Source: Dactylosporangium sp. AC04546 (lineage in GTDB: Bacteria > Actinomycetota > Actinomycetes > Mycobacteriales > Micromonosporaceae). From it: a stretch of 64,000 nucleotides of DNA. Under the pieces are notes generated by a model, which did not search any database, was not told the origin of the DNA, and was given only the letters and a program-made list of their open reading frames with translations. The first letter of the stretch is position 1; every line of letters starts with the position of its first letter. Positions 41,714 to 51,073 of the stretch are shown here, one piece after another. The stretch covers positions 30,038 through 94,037 of the forward strand of contig NZ_JAHYSG010000039.1 of assembly GCF_022095675.1 (NCBI RefSeq). Reading direction: 5' to 3'. The translations under genes were made by a program, and so were the position numbers.

Positions 41714-43039
41714 ATGATCGGCCGCGGAGTGCGCGCCGGCGTCGCGATCGCGACGCTCGCGCTGATCGGTCTCACCGCATGCAAGGGCCCCGAGGGCACC
41801 GGCACCGCCGACGACGCGACCGACTCGGGCGGGCGCATCACCGTGTGGGTCGACCCGCCGCGCCTGCCCGCGGTGAGCGCCTTCCAGCGGGCGTACCCCG
41901 ACATCCCGGTCGACGTGATGACGATCAACGGCAACGTCGGCAGCACCGAGCTGCAGCAGAAGTTCGTGCTGTTCAACCAGGCCGGCGAGGGCTGGCCGGA
42001 CGCCATCTTCTTCCCGTCCAACGACGACATCGCCTGGGCGGCCAGCTCGAAGATCAACTACGTCCGCGACCTCACGGCCGACCTCGCAGACGTCATCAGC
42101 CAGTACGCGCCGGGCTCCATCTCGCAGTGCCGCATCGACGGGCAGTACCGCTGCCTGCGCAACGACGCCGCGCCGGACGTGCTGTGGTACGACAAGCAGC
42201 TGTTCGCCGCCTGGGGGTACAAGCCGCCCGCCACCTGGGAGGACTACGCGGCGCTCAGCGTGCGCATCGCCGCCGAGCACCCCGGCTACGTCACCGGCTT
42301 CCTCGGCGACGCCTACGCCCCCGACCGCTACCTGTGGGCGAGCGGCTGCCCGACCAACCACCGCCTCAGCGAGCGGCAGGTGCACGTCAACCTCGCCGAC
42401 CCGCGCTGCGAGCGGATCCGCGACCTGCTCGACCGGCTCGTCACCGCCGGCGCGATCGCCTCGACCGGCATCTTCTCGCCCGACGCCACCGAGCTCGGCC
42501 GCCGGCTCGTGATGAGCCCCGGCGCGGTGTGGTGGGGCAACTTCCTGTTCCGCGACACCTGGAAGGTGCCGCCCGGCCGGATCACCGCCGCCCCGCCGCT
42601 GCGCTGGGCCGGGGACCGCGAGCCGTACACCAGCTCCGAGGGCGGCGGGCTGTGGGGCTTCTCCCGCCACATCAAGGGCGCCCAGCTGCACAACACCCTC
42701 GTCTTCGCCCGGTTCGTCGCAGCCGATCCGCGCTGGCAGGTCGACCTCAGCGTCGGCCTGCCCGGTGTGGTACCGCTGCAGCAGCCGTGGCTGGACAAGC
42801 AGCGCCAGGCCGGGTACCTCGCCGACTTCGACGCGGCGGCCGCCGCCTTCGTCCTGGCCAGCACGATCGTGCGGCCGGAGCGCGACTACACGCGGTACAA
42901 CACCGGCACCGTGTGGACGCACACCGTGACCCCGGCGCTCACGTCCGGCCGCTCCTTCGCCCACGCCTGGACCGTCTTCGGCGAGCGCCTCGCCGGCGAG
43001 GCGCGGGCGTTCGGCTACACCGTCCACGACAGCGCCTGA
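41714..43039 (+). CDS. Carbohydrate ABC transporter substrate-binding lipoprotein (MalE-like)
   Basis: A 441-residue family 1 extracellular solute-binding protein. Signal and lipobox IGLTAC with Cys23; mature part with RITVWVDPPRLPAVSAFQRAYPDIPVDVMT, WYDKQLFAAWGYKPPATWEDY, and FARFVAADPRWQ. ATG follows GGGAGG six bases away. It begins a three-gene plus-strand importer operon, divergent from the fuconate operon. No ATPase is encoded, so a shared MsmK-type ATPase elsewhere is expected. Confidence 0.92.
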   Translation: MIGRGVRAGVAIATLALIGLTACKGPEGTGTADDATDSGGRITVWVDPPRLPAVSAFQRAYPDIPVDVMTINGNVGSTELQQKFVLFNQAGEGWPDAIFFPSNDDIAWAASSKINYVRDLTADLADVISQYAPGSISQCRIDGQYRCLRNDAAPDVLWYDKQLFAAWGYKPPATWEDYAALSVRIAAEHPGYVTGFLGDAYAPDRYLWASGCPTNHRLSERQVHVNLADPRCERIRDLLDRLVTAGAIASTGIFSPDATELGRRLVMSPGAVWWGNFLFRDTWKVPPGRITAAPPLRWAGDREPYTSSEGGGLWGFSRHIKGAQLHNTLVFARFVAADPRWQVDLSVGLPGVVPLQQPWLDKQRQAGYLADFDAAAAAFVLASTIVRPERDYTRYNTGTVWTHTVTPALTSGRSFAHAWTVFGERLAGEARAFGYTVHDSA

Positions 43040-43052
43040 ATCGAGACCGCCC

Positions 43053-44021
43053 GTGTCGACGTACCGGAGCACCGCCAGCCACCCGGTCCCCTACACGCCC
43101 GTGCACGCCGCCGACCTGCCGCCGCTGCCCCGGACCCGGCGGACCGGCCGGGTCGTGCGCGTCGGGCGCCGCGCCGCCTTCCTCCTCGTCCTGCCCTACA
43201 CCGTGCTGCTGCTCGTCGGCGGGCTCGTGCCGGTCGGCTACGCCGTCGTCAAGAGCCTGCAGAACGAGTCGGAGACCGGGTTCGGCGGCCTGAGCAGCTA
43301 CCAGCGCGTCGTGGCCGACCTGCGCTTCGCCGAGACCTTCGGCAACGTGGCGCTGACCCTCGTCATCTGGCTGCCGCTCATGCTCGTCGGCGTCGTCGGG
43401 CTCGCGCTGCTGGTCGACGCGAGCTCCGCCCGGTTCGGCGCCGCCATGCGGTTCGTCTACTACCTGCCCGGCGCCCTGGCCGGCGTCGCCAACTTCATGC
43501 TGTGGCTGTTTCTGATCGATCCCGGTCAGAGCCCGATCGCCTTCCTGTGGCACGGCTTCGGCTACCGCACGCTCAACGAGGTCGCGCAGCCGGGGAACCT
43601 GCCGTACATCCTCGCTGCCATGCTGTTCTTCCAGGGCGCCGGCACCTGGGTCGTGGTGCTCGGCGGCGGCCTGCACAGCATCCCCGACGAGCTCCTCGAG
43701 GCGGCGCGCCTGGACGGCGCCGGCGCCTGGGGCGTCGCGTGGCGGGTCAAGCTGCCCATGATCCGGCCGTGGCTGGGCTACCTGACGCTGCTCAACCTCG
43801 CCTACGGCTTCCAGCTGTTCCTGGAGCCACAGGTGCTCAGCCAGGTCACCCACGGGCTGATCGCACCACAGTGGACACCCAACCAGCTGAGCTTCTCCTA
43901 CGCCTACCAGATCCTCGACACCCCCATGGCCGCCGCGATGTCGGTGATCCTGCTGGCCATCACCCTCGGCGTCGGCCTGCTGGTCGTGCGCCGCAGCGGC
44001 CTCTTCGACGACGAACGGTGA
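43053..44021 (+). CDS. Sugar ABC transporter permease (MalF-like)
   Basis: 322 residues: a cytoplasmic N-terminus of about 45 residues, then six spans. The inner-membrane EAA-type loop is EAARLDGAGAWGVAWRVKLPMIRP. GTG at 43053 lies 13 bases after the binding protein stop, without a clear ribosome binding site. Its stop overlaps the next permease start. Confidence 0.9.
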   Translation: MSTYRSTASHPVPYTPVHAADLPPLPRTRRTGRVVRVGRRAAFLLVLPYTVLLLVGGLVPVGYAVVKSLQNESETGFGGLSSYQRVVADLRFAETFGNVALTLVIWLPLMLVGVVGLALLVDASSARFGAAMRFVYYLPGALAGVANFMLWLFLIDPGQSPIAFLWHGFGYRTLNEVAQPGNLPYILAAMLFFQGAGTWVVVLGGGLHSIPDELLEAARLDGAGAWGVAWRVKLPMIRPWLGYLTLLNLAYGFQLFLEPQVLSQVTHGLIAPQWTPNQLSFSYAYQILDTPMAAAMSVILLAITLGVGLLVVRRSGLFDDER

Positions 44022-44887
44022 CGACGATGCCCCCTGCCCTCGGTCGCGCCGGCCGGATCGTGACGCTCCTGGTCGTCGCGGCCACCTTCGCCTACCCGGT
44101 CGCCGCGTTCGCCCTCGTCGCCCTGCGCCGCGACGACGGCACCGGCCCCACCGGCCTCGGCCTGGGCAACGCCCGCGACAGCTGGGACACGGTCCTGCGC
44201 TTCAACGACGGCGTCGTGCTCAACTGGCTCGGCAACTCACTGCTCGTCGCCACCGGCGGCGCGATCGTCGCCGTCGTCGCCGGGCTGCCCGCCGGCTACG
44301 CCCTCGCCCGCCTGCGCTTCCCCGGCCGGCGCCTGCTGCGCTTCTGCACGCTCCTGACGATGGTTGTGCCGAACACCGTTCTGGTGATCCCGTTGTACCT
44401 CGAGGTCAGCGCGGCTGGCGCGGTCAACAACATCTGGGTGGTGACGCTGCTCATGGGCTTCTACCCGTTCGGCGTCTACCTCACGTACATCCACTTCCGC
44501 ACCACCCTGCCGATGCCCGTGCTCGAGGCGGCCCGCATCGACGGGCTGTCGGAGGGCGACATCTTCCGCCGCATCGCCATTCCGGCGGCGAAGCCCGCCA
44601 TCGCCCTGGTCGGCTTCTTCAGCTTCGTCGCCAACTGGACCAACTTCTTCCTGCCGCTGGTGCTGCTGCCGCTGTCGTCGAGCACGACGATCTCCGTCGG
44701 CCTGCCGCAGCTGGTCTCCTCCAGCCCGCTGTTCGACCCGACCAACACCGCCGGCCTGGACGTGCGCCTGTACGCCCCGCAGCTGGCCGTCGCCACGTTC
44801 GTCACGGCGGCCCCGGTGATCGCGGTCTTCGTGATCGCCCAGCGCGCCCTCACCCGCGGCCAGATGCTCGGCCCCACCCGCCGCTGA
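44018..44887 (+). CDS. Sugar ABC transporter permease (MalG-like)
   Basis: 289 residues with six spans and the EAA loop EAARIDGLSEGDIFRRIAIPAAKPA, partner of the MalF-like permease. GTG 44018 is chosen for the GTGA overlap; ATG 44027 would drop three residues. Ends the importer operon. Confidence 0.9.
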   Translation: MTTMPPALGRAGRIVTLLVVAATFAYPVAAFALVALRRDDGTGPTGLGLGNARDSWDTVLRFNDGVVLNWLGNSLLVATGGAIVAVVAGLPAGYALARLRFPGRRLLRFCTLLTMVVPNTVLVIPLYLEVSAAGAVNNIWVVTLLMGFYPFGVYLTYIHFRTTLPMPVLEAARIDGLSEGDIFRRIAIPAAKPAIALVGFFSFVANWTNFFLPLVLLPLSSSTTISVGLPQLVSSSPLFDPTNTAGLDVRLYAPQLAVATFVTAAPVIAVFVIAQRALTRGQMLGPTRR

Positions 44888-44977
44888 CACCTCCTGCGGC
44901 TGCTGCCCGTCGCGTCCGGCATCAGCTCGTGCAGCCGCGCGATCCCGCTTTCCGACAGGTCGGCCGGCGCCAGGCGG

Positions 44978-45763
44978 TCAGGTGTCGCGGTGCCGGAGCA
45001 GGGCCGTGCCGGTCAGGAGGGCCCCGGCGGACCAGGCGGCGAGCACGCCCAGGCCGGCCCAGGGCCCGATGGGTAACTGGTGCAGGTCGGTGGTGGCCTG
45101 CACGGCCAGTCCGGCGCTCATCGGCGCGAGTTGTTCGAGCCGGCGGTGCAGGTCGGGGTCGGTCACCATCTGCGTGACGAGCGGCGGGAGGTACAGCAGG
45201 CCGAGCACCGTTCCGATCGACGCGCCCGAGTCGCGCACGACCGCGGCTACGCCCAGGCTGAGGATCGCCACCAGGACCAGGTAGGCGACCGTGCCGGCAC
45301 TCGCCCGCAGCACGGGTCCGTCGGCGAGGGACAGGCCCGGGTAGCCGTGCCCGGGCGTGAACCCGTGCCGGGGCAGGACGATCCCGGCGACCACCAGCGA
45401 GCCGAGCACGGCGAGGCTCCCGATCGCCGCCACCGCCGCGCCGAGCACCAGTGCCTTGGCGGCCAGCACCGCCGGGCGGCTCGGGACCGCGGTCAGCGTG
45501 GTGCGGATCAGGGTGGTGCTGTACTCGCCGCTCACCGCCAGCACGGCCAGCACCGCGACCGGGGCCTGCCCGAGGTACACGCCGCTGAGGACGAGCCGGG
45601 CGGCGTCGATGCCGCAGCCGTCGTGCGGGCAGCTGGCGGCGGCGGCCACCGCGGCGCCCAGCGCCACGGTGACCGTCGCGGTGATCAGCAGCAGCCATAC
45701 GGGGCCGGGCGTGGTCCGCAGCTTCGTCCACTCCGCACAGACGGTCCGCAGCGCGGTGCTCAT
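44978..45763 (-). CDS. ABC transporter permease (ABC-2 type)
   Basis: 261 residues with about six spans. It starts STALRTVCAEWTKLRTTPGPVWLLL, the AEWTKLRT opening being the hallmark of actinobacterial ABC-2 exporter permeases. SGEYSTTLIRTTLTAVPSR is the conserved cytoplasmic loop. It overlaps the stop of the larger permease at 45760 (ATGA) and would form a heterodimer with it, driven by the ATPase at 47226. Confidence 0.88.
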   Translation of the reverse strand: MSTALRTVCAEWTKLRTTPGPVWLLLITATVTVALGAAVAAAASCPHDGCGIDAARLVLSGVYLGQAPVAVLAVLAVSGEYSTTLIRTTLTAVPSRPAVLAAKALVLGAAVAAIGSLAVLGSLVVAGIVLPRHGFTPGHGYPGLSLADGPVLRASAGTVAYLVLVAILSLGVAAVVRDSGASIGTVLGLLYLPPLVTQMVTDPDLHRRLEQLAPMSAGLAVQATTDLHQLPIGPWAGLGVLAAWSAGALLTGTALLRHRDT

Positions 45764-47229
45764 GCGTCCCTCCGGCGCAGGAGGACGGCGGCCACGATCA
45801 GGGCGAGCGCGGTGTAGCCGCCCAGCACGGCCAGGCCGGCCCAGGGGGACAACGGATAGTAGCCGGCGGCCGGGGTGTAGAGGCCGTCGACCTGGGGGTA
45901 TCGGGTGAGCGTCTGCTGCACGGCCATGGCGGCGGCGGGCGTGAACCGGGTCAGCCAGTCCGCCATCGACGGCGGTAGGAACGGGGTGAGCGCCAGCAGG
46001 TACGGCAGCACCACAACGGCGACGACGGTGCTGACCGCGGTGGCGCTGCGCCGCAGGATGGTGCCGACGGCGACCGCGAGCACGGCGGCGACGGCGAGCA
46101 GCGCGGCGGTACCCACCTCGGCCCGCAGGACGGCACCGGACGGCACCGGGAACACGTAGACACCCAGGCCACGGACGACCCGCAACCACAGCGGCACCGC
46201 GAGCGCGGTCGCGACCAGGCACGTCGTGAACGTGACCCCGGCGACCACGGCGGCCTTGGCCACGAGCACGCGGACCCGGCGGGTGCTGGCGCTCAGCGTG
46301 CTGCGGATCATCCCGTACCGGTACTCGGTGGTGATCATCAGGGTCGCCACGACGACGATGACGATCAGCGCCGGGAACGTCCCGAAGAGCAGGTCGCCGG
46401 CGGCGGCGCCGACGGGCAGCTCGCTGCGGGTGGCCGGGGCGAGGTCACCGGCGCCGGTCACGGTGAACCCGTCGCCGGCCGGGACAGACGATCCTGTGGT
46501 ACCCCGTGGGTAGCCGGCGAACGTGGCGGTGCGGGCGCCGACCTGGTCACCGGCCCAGTCGGCCGCGGGCCAGCCGCCCGCCAGCTGCGGGGCGCCGAAG
46601 GTGGCGGTGGCCGCGTCGCCGGCCGTGCCGATCCCCTCGACGTGCTGGGGGCAGCCCACGAACAGGCCGGCCTCGACGGTGGCGGCCAGCCCGGGCAGCC
46701 GGACCGTGGCGACCTCGCTCCAGTGCCCGCCGTCGGCCGACTCCTCGCCCGTGATCGTGTCGCCGGAGCGGGTCAGGCGCAGCCAGCGCGGCGCGTCGGC
46801 GGACGCGGTGCCGGGCCGCCCGGCGCGGTCGTGGATGTAGTCGTGCTGCATCCGCACGCCGTGCCCGCCCGTGAGCATGATCGCGGCGTACCGCGCGCCG
46901 GGCTCCGGCCCCGCGGTGATGATCAGCCCGGCCTTCGCCCACGGCGCAGCCACCCCGTCGCCGCGCGCGGAGGTCAGCGCGCTGACCGCGACGGTGATCC
47001 GGCCGTCGCCGGTCAGGGGACGGTGCACGAAGAAGTATCCGCTGCTGACCGGCCCGCCGTGCGGCCCGATCGGGACCGGTGACGCCTGGCCGGGCGGCCC
47101 GCCGCCGAGCCCGGCGATCGGGAACAGCAGGATCAGCAGGGCCGCGACCGTGCTGCCGCGCACCCAGCCGGGCACCGACCGGAACTTGGTCCACTCCGCC
47201 CGCAGCAGGCGCATCGGGTGGCGGGTCAC
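45760..47229 (-). CDS. ABC-2 permease with inserted extracellular ConA-like domain
   Basis: 489 residues. It opens RLLRAEWTKFRSVPGWVRG and one span, but between span 1 (about 25-45) and span 2 (about 255-275) lies a soluble insert of about 200 residues. The core of the insert (APRWLRLTRSGDTITGEESADGGHWSEVATVRLPG, EAGLFVGCP) resembles concanavalin/LamG-like domains such as DUF1349. TEYRYGMIRSTLSASTRRVRVL marks the permease loop. The insert would face outside and may bind sugar or peptidoglycan. The GTG overlaps the ATPase stop (GTGA). Confidence 0.85.
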   Translation of the reverse strand: MTRHPMRLLRAEWTKFRSVPGWVRGSTVAALLILLFPIAGLGGGPPGQASPVPIGPHGGPVSSGYFFVHRPLTGDGRITVAVSALTSARGDGVAAPWAKAGLIITAGPEPGARYAAIMLTGGHGVRMQHDYIHDRAGRPGTASADAPRWLRLTRSGDTITGEESADGGHWSEVATVRLPGLAATVEAGLFVGCPQHVEGIGTAGDAATATFGAPQLAGGWPAADWAGDQVGARTATFAGYPRGTTGSSVPAGDGFTVTGAGDLAPATRSELPVGAAAGDLLFGTFPALIVIVVVATLMITTEYRYGMIRSTLSASTRRVRVLVAKAAVVAGVTFTTCLVATALAVPLWLRVVRGLGVYVFPVPSGAVLRAEVGTAALLAVAAVLAVAVGTILRRSATAVSTVVAVVVLPYLLALTPFLPPSMADWLTRFTPAAAMAVQQTLTRYPQVDGLYTPAAGYYPLSPWAGLAVLGGYTALALIVAAVLLRRRDA

Positions 47230-48158
47230 GACGCCGCCCCGGCTGCGGCGGCACGGTACTCGACGGCCTCGCGGGTCAGCTCGAGATACACCTCCTCGAG
47301 GGTGGCCCGATGCGGCGCGAGCTCGGAGAACGGCAGGCCGCCGGCGGTGAGCACCGCCACCACCCGCTCGGCGGGGAGGCCCCGCACGGCGAGCACCTCC
47401 GCGTCCTCGTGGGTCACCTGCGCGCCCGCGGCGGACAGTGCCGCGGCGGCCGGCTGCGGCGCGGTGGTGCGCACCCGCACCCGGTCGCCGGAGGCGGCCG
47501 CGATCAGGTCGGCGACGCCGCTGTCGGCGATCACGCGGCCCCGGCCGACGACCACCACGTGGTCGGCCATGCCCTGCAGCTCGCTCATCAGGTGGCTGGA
47601 CACCAGCACGGCCCGGCCCTGTGCGGCCAGGGCCCGCAGGAAGTCGCGCAGCCACACGATGCCCTCGGGGTCCATGCCGTTGAACGGCTCGTCCAGCATG
47701 ATCGCCGGCGGGTCGGCCAGCAGCGCCGCCGCGAGGCCGAGCCGCTGCCGCATGCCCAGCGAGTAGCCGCCGGCCGGGCGCCGGCTCGCCGGGGCAAGAC
47801 CCACCCGCTCGATGACCTCGTCGACGCGGCGGGCGCTCAGGCCCTGCGACTGCGCCAGCCAGAGCAGGTGGTTGCGGCCGGTCCGGGCCGGGTGCAGCGC
47901 GGCGGCGTCGAGCAGCGTGCCCAGGTGCCGCAGCGGGCAGCGCAGCGACCGGTACGGCCGGCCCCCCACCAGGGCCTGCCCCGCGTCGGCCGCATGCAGG
48001 CCGAGGATGATCCGCATGGTGGTGGACTTGCCGGCGCCGTTGGGCCCGATGAACCCGGTCACCCGCCCCGGGACGGCTGTGAAGGTCATCCCGTCCAGGG
48101 CGGTCGTCGGCCCGTACCGCTTGCGCAGCCCGGCGACCTCGATCGTGGCATCGCTCAT
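47226..48158 (-). CDS. ABC transporter ATP-binding protein (exporter type)
   Basis: 310 residues: Walker A GPNGAGKSTTM near 38-48, Q-loop region GTLLDAAALHPARTGRNHL, signature YSLGMRQRLGLAAAL, Walker B AIMLDEPFNGMDPEGI, and a C-terminal extension ending APHRATLEEVYLELT typical of the antibiotic/bacitracin-type exporter ATPases. First gene of the exporter operon, divergent from the two-component genes. Confidence 0.93.
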   Translation of the reverse strand: MSDATIEVAGLRKRYGPTTALDGMTFTAVPGRVTGFIGPNGAGKSTTMRIILGLHAADAGQALVGGRPYRSLRCPLRHLGTLLDAAALHPARTGRNHLLWLAQSQGLSARRVDEVIERVGLAPASRRPAGGYSLGMRQRLGLAAALLADPPAIMLDEPFNGMDPEGIVWLRDFLRALAAQGRAVLVSSHLMSELQGMADHVVVVGRGRVIADSGVADLIAAASGDRVRVRTTAPQPAAAALSAAGAQVTHEDAEVLAVRGLPAERVVAVLTAGGLPFSELAPHRATLEEVYLELTREAVEYRAAAAGAAS

Positions 48159-48181
48159 GGCGATTGTTGTACGCCGGGGCC

Positions 48182-48222
48182 GGTGACAGCCCGGTGTCGG
48201 CGACTGACACCTGGTTGTCACC
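48182..48222. promoter_or_regulatory. Nested inverted repeats in the exporter/two-component promoter
   Basis: Outer arms GGTGACA (48182) and TGTCACC (48216) enclose inner arms GGTGTC (48193) and GACACC (48206). The TGTCA/TGACA motifs also recur at 10-12 base spacing, as expected for an OmpR-type dimer. It sits midway between the divergent starts, so the response regulator probably controls both units. Confidence 0.6.
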
Positions 48223-48266
48223 TGCCGCCTGGCATCGTGGACCCGTCGCCGGAAGGAGCCGTGGCC

Positions 48267-48929
48267 ATGAGGGTGCTGGTGGTGGAGGATCACCGGACGC
48301 TGAGCGCGCTGATCACGGCCGGCCTGCGCCGCGAGGCCCTGGCCGTGGACGTGGCCCTCGACGGTCACGCCGCCCTGGAGCAGCTGGCCGCCACCCGCTA
48401 CGACGTCGTGGTGCTCGACCGCGACCTGCCCGGCGTGCACGGCGACGAGGTGTGCCAGCGGATCGTGGCCGGCGGGGCGGGCACCCGCGTGCTGATGCTC
48501 ACCGCGGCCGGCGCCGTCCGCGACCGGGTCGAGGGCCTCGGCCTGGGCGCCGACGACTACCTGCCCAAGCCGTTCGACTTCGCCGAGCTGGTGGCGCGCG
48601 TGCGGGCCCTCGGCCGCCGCAGCGCGCCGGCGCTGCCCCCGGTGCTCGACAACGGCGACCTGACCCTCGACCCCAACCGCCGGGTCGCGGCGCGCGCCGG
48701 CCGGCGGCTCGACCTCAGCCCGAAGGAGTTCGCGGTCCTGGAGCACCTGCTCGCGGCGGGCGGCCGCGTCGTCTCGACCGAGGAGCTGCTCGAACGGGTC
48801 TGGGACGACGCGACCGACCCGTTCACCACGACGGTGAAGACCACGATCGGCCGGCTGCGCGCCAAGCTCGGCCAGCCGCCGGCCATCCACACCGTCCGCG
48901 AGGGCGGCTACCGGATCGGCGTGCGGTGA
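48267..48929 (+). CDS. OmpR-family response regulator
   Basis: 220 residues: receiver domain with acidic pair EDH (7-9), phospho-acceptor Asp51 in VVLDRDLPG, Thr in LMLTAAG and Lys in LPKPFDF. A winged-helix DNA-binding domain follows (DLSPKEFAVLEHLLAAGGRVVSTEELLERVWD, KTTIGRLRAKLG, GGYRIG). ATG 48267 follows AGGAG eight bases away. Its stop overlaps the kinase GTG. Divergent from the ABC exporter it likely controls. Confidence 0.93.
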   Translation: MRVLVVEDHRTLSALITAGLRREALAVDVALDGHAALEQLAATRYDVVVLDRDLPGVHGDEVCQRIVAGGAGTRVLMLTAAGAVRDRVEGLGLGADDYLPKPFDFAELVARVRALGRRSAPALPPVLDNGDLTLDPNRRVAARAGRRLDLSPKEFAVLEHLLAAGGRVVSTEELLERVWDDATDPFTTTVKTTIGRLRAKLGQPPAIHTVREGGYRIGVR

Positions 48930-49996
48930 CCCGCCCCCGGCTGCGCACCCGGCTCGCGCTGCTGCACGCCGGCCTCGCCTTCGCCTGCGGCGTGCTGCTG
49001 CTGGCGTTCGTCAACGTCCCGCTGCTCACCGCCCGCCAGACCACGGCCGGACCACCCGCCGGCCAGCCCGCCGCCGTGCAGACCACGAGCAACCTCGGCG
49101 AGATGCTGCAGTACTACGCCGTCGCGCTCGTCCTCATCGCCGGCCTGTCGGTCCCGCTCGGCTGGCTGATCGCCGGCCGGGCCCTGCGCCCACTGCGCGT
49201 GATCACCGCCGCGGCCCGCACGACGTCCGCCGACAGCCTGGCCACGCGCCTGCGCGTCCCGGCCGCGTACCAGGAGTTCACCGACCTCGCCGACACCCTC
49301 GACGGCCTGCTGCACCGGCTGGACCGGTCGTTCACCGCCCAGCGGCAGTTCATCGCCAACGCCTCCCACGAGCTGCGCACCCCGCTGACCGTGCAGCGGA
49401 CCCTGCTGCAGCTCACGATCGCCGACCCCGACGCCACGGCCGACACGCTCCGCTCGACCTGCCACGAGCTGCTGGAGCTGGGCCAGCAGCAGGAGCACCT
49501 GATCAACGCCCTGCTCACCCTGGCCGGCGGCTACCAGCCGATCACCCGCTGGGACCGCTTCGACCTGGCCGACCTCACCGGCAAGGCGGCGCAGGACCAC
49601 CGCCCGGAAGCCGAGCGGCGGGGCATCGACGTCCGCACGACGCTCACGCCGGCGCCGGTGACGGGCGACCCGCGCCTGGCCGCGATCCTGGTGACGAACC
49701 TGGTCGACAACGCCCTACGCCACAACGCCCCGGGCGGCACCGTCGACATCACCACGACCGCCCATGGCCGCCTTTTGGTCAGCAACACGGGCCCGCTGAT
49801 CCCGCCGACGGAGACAAGCCGCCTGTTCCAGCCGTTCCAGCGCCTCGGCACCGACCGCACCGACCAGACCGACGGCCACGGCCTCGGCCTGGCCATCGTC
49901 GCGGCTATCGCGAACGCCCACCACGCACGCCTCACCGCCCAGCCCCGCCCGGAAGGAGGCCTCCAGATCACCGTCGACTTCCCACCCGCCCGCTGA
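48926..49996 (+). CDS. Sensor histidine kinase
   Basis: 356 residues: two spans (about 10-30 and 63-85) around a short extracellular loop of about 35 residues, HAMP (GRALRPLRVITAAA), dimerisation/phospho-acceptor His148 in NASHELRTPLTVQR, and an ATPase domain with N-box LVTNLVDNALRHN and G-box GHGLGLAIVAAIA. A short sensor loop is typical of kinases that sense through a partner ABC transporter or within the membrane. GTG overlaps the regulator stop. Confidence 0.93.
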   Translation: MTRPRLRTRLALLHAGLAFACGVLLLAFVNVPLLTARQTTAGPPAGQPAAVQTTSNLGEMLQYYAVALVLIAGLSVPLGWLIAGRALRPLRVITAAARTTSADSLATRLRVPAAYQEFTDLADTLDGLLHRLDRSFTAQRQFIANASHELRTPLTVQRTLLQLTIADPDATADTLRSTCHELLELGQQQEHLINALLTLAGGYQPITRWDRFDLADLTGKAAQDHRPEAERRGIDVRTTLTPAPVTGDPRLAAILVTNLVDNALRHNAPGGTVDITTTAHGRLLVSNTGPLIPPTETSRLFQPFQRLGTDRTDQTDGHGLGLAIVAAIANAHHARLTAQPRPEGGLQITVDFPPAR

Positions 49997-50299
49997 GACC
50001 GGCCATCGCGACGAGATGGAGCTGCCGGCCCAGCCCATCCCCGTCGCGCGTTCCTCACCGCCTCGGCGAGCGAGGGCGAAGGCCCGCCCGCCGCGGTGCT
50101 TGGCTCAGCCGGCTCGCCGCCGAAGCGTGGCTCGTGCGTCGCCGGGGTGCGTAGTGCGCGGCTCAGCGCCGCTAGCGGCGTGGTCGGCGCGCGCTGCCAG
50201 GCGGCTGGGTCGCGACAACGCCACCGGTACTGCGCCGCGCGGTCGTCGGGCCACGGGGCGAGCGCGGACCATACAGCCGCGCCGTCCGGGAACCAGCGG
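49997..50299. other. No gene recognised
   Basis: About 300 bases between the kinase stop and the stop of the minus-strand gene at 50300. Several short frames are open but none has coding bias or a start signal. I see no strong hairpin. It may be decayed sequence. Confidence 0.5.
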
Positions 50300-50884
50300 C
50301 TACAGCGCGGGTAGCGGCTCGCCGGCGGCCGGGGCGTGGCCGGTCTCGAGGAAGGCGATGTAGCAGCGCAGGTCGTGGGCGAGGCCGGTGTCGATGTAGT
50401 GCAGGTAGTCGTTGAGCCCGGCGGCCGCCTCCGGCGCGTTGTCCGAGTGGCCGCCGCTGGTCCATTCCCGGTGCTTGCGCTCGATCCACTCGCGGAGCCG
50501 GGCCCGGTCGTGCCACCAGGCGCGGACCAGGGCCGGGGTCCAGTACGTGTCGCCGTCGCGGGCCCAGCCGGACCACGGGTCGTCGCGCATTCCGGCCAGC
50601 ACGTCGCGCAGCTCGGCTCCGTTCTTCGGCTGGCGGTAGAGGAACTCCGACTCGTATTCGATGTCGTCGCCGTACAGGATGTGCCGGGGCGCGCTGTCGC
50701 GCCCCACCCAACAGTTGTCCGTCATCGCGCCGTAGAACGGGCCCGGCACGTTGCGCCAGTTGCGCTCCTCCCACATGCCGCAGAAAACGTGCTCGGGCGT
50801 CGGTCGGAGGTCGCGTTCCGGCAGCTCAGCGAACACCGCGTCGACGTGCGGCAGTGGATCCCAGTACCCCGGAAGATCTTGCAC
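50300..50884 (-). CDS. Hypothetical protein, Trp/His-rich
   Basis: 194 residues, soluble, with normal codon use and many aromatic residues (GYWDPLPHVDAVF, CGMWEERNWRNVPGPFYG, TYWTPALVRAWWHDRARLREWIERKHREW). It has an acidic N-terminal half and an Arg-rich helix near 120-140. GTG start at 50884 without a clear ribosome binding site. I do not recognise the family; it does not look like a shadow frame. Confidence 0.65.
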   Translation of the reverse strand: MQDLPGYWDPLPHVDAVFAELPERDLRPTPEHVFCGMWEERNWRNVPGPFYGAMTDNCWVGRDSAPRHILYGDDIEYESEFLYRQPKNGAELRDVLAGMRDDPWSGWARDGDTYWTPALVRAWWHDRARLREWIERKHREWTSGGHSDNAPEAAAGLNDYLHYIDTGLAHDLRCYIAFLETGHAPAAGEPLPAL

Positions 50885-51073
50885 TCGCCCACTCTAGTGC
50901 GGTGACCACAACGTTCGCCGGGTCTACTCCCCGGCTGTTGCGGCATAAGTCGAACCCGGCGGCGGAGGTCCGTGGAGCTCATGTCGGCATGCGGTGGCCT
51001 CGAAGACCGCATCGGTAAAGCTGTCCGCGTCGCCGGGAGGTGATCCCGGTCGTCTACAAGTGTGGCGTGTCCG

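Noticed and set aside
44888..44977. Possible minus-strand gene tail (DRLAPADLSESGIARLHELMPDATG) between importer and exporter
   Set aside because: Only about 30 codons, starting at another gene's stop, with no start signal; too weak to annotate.
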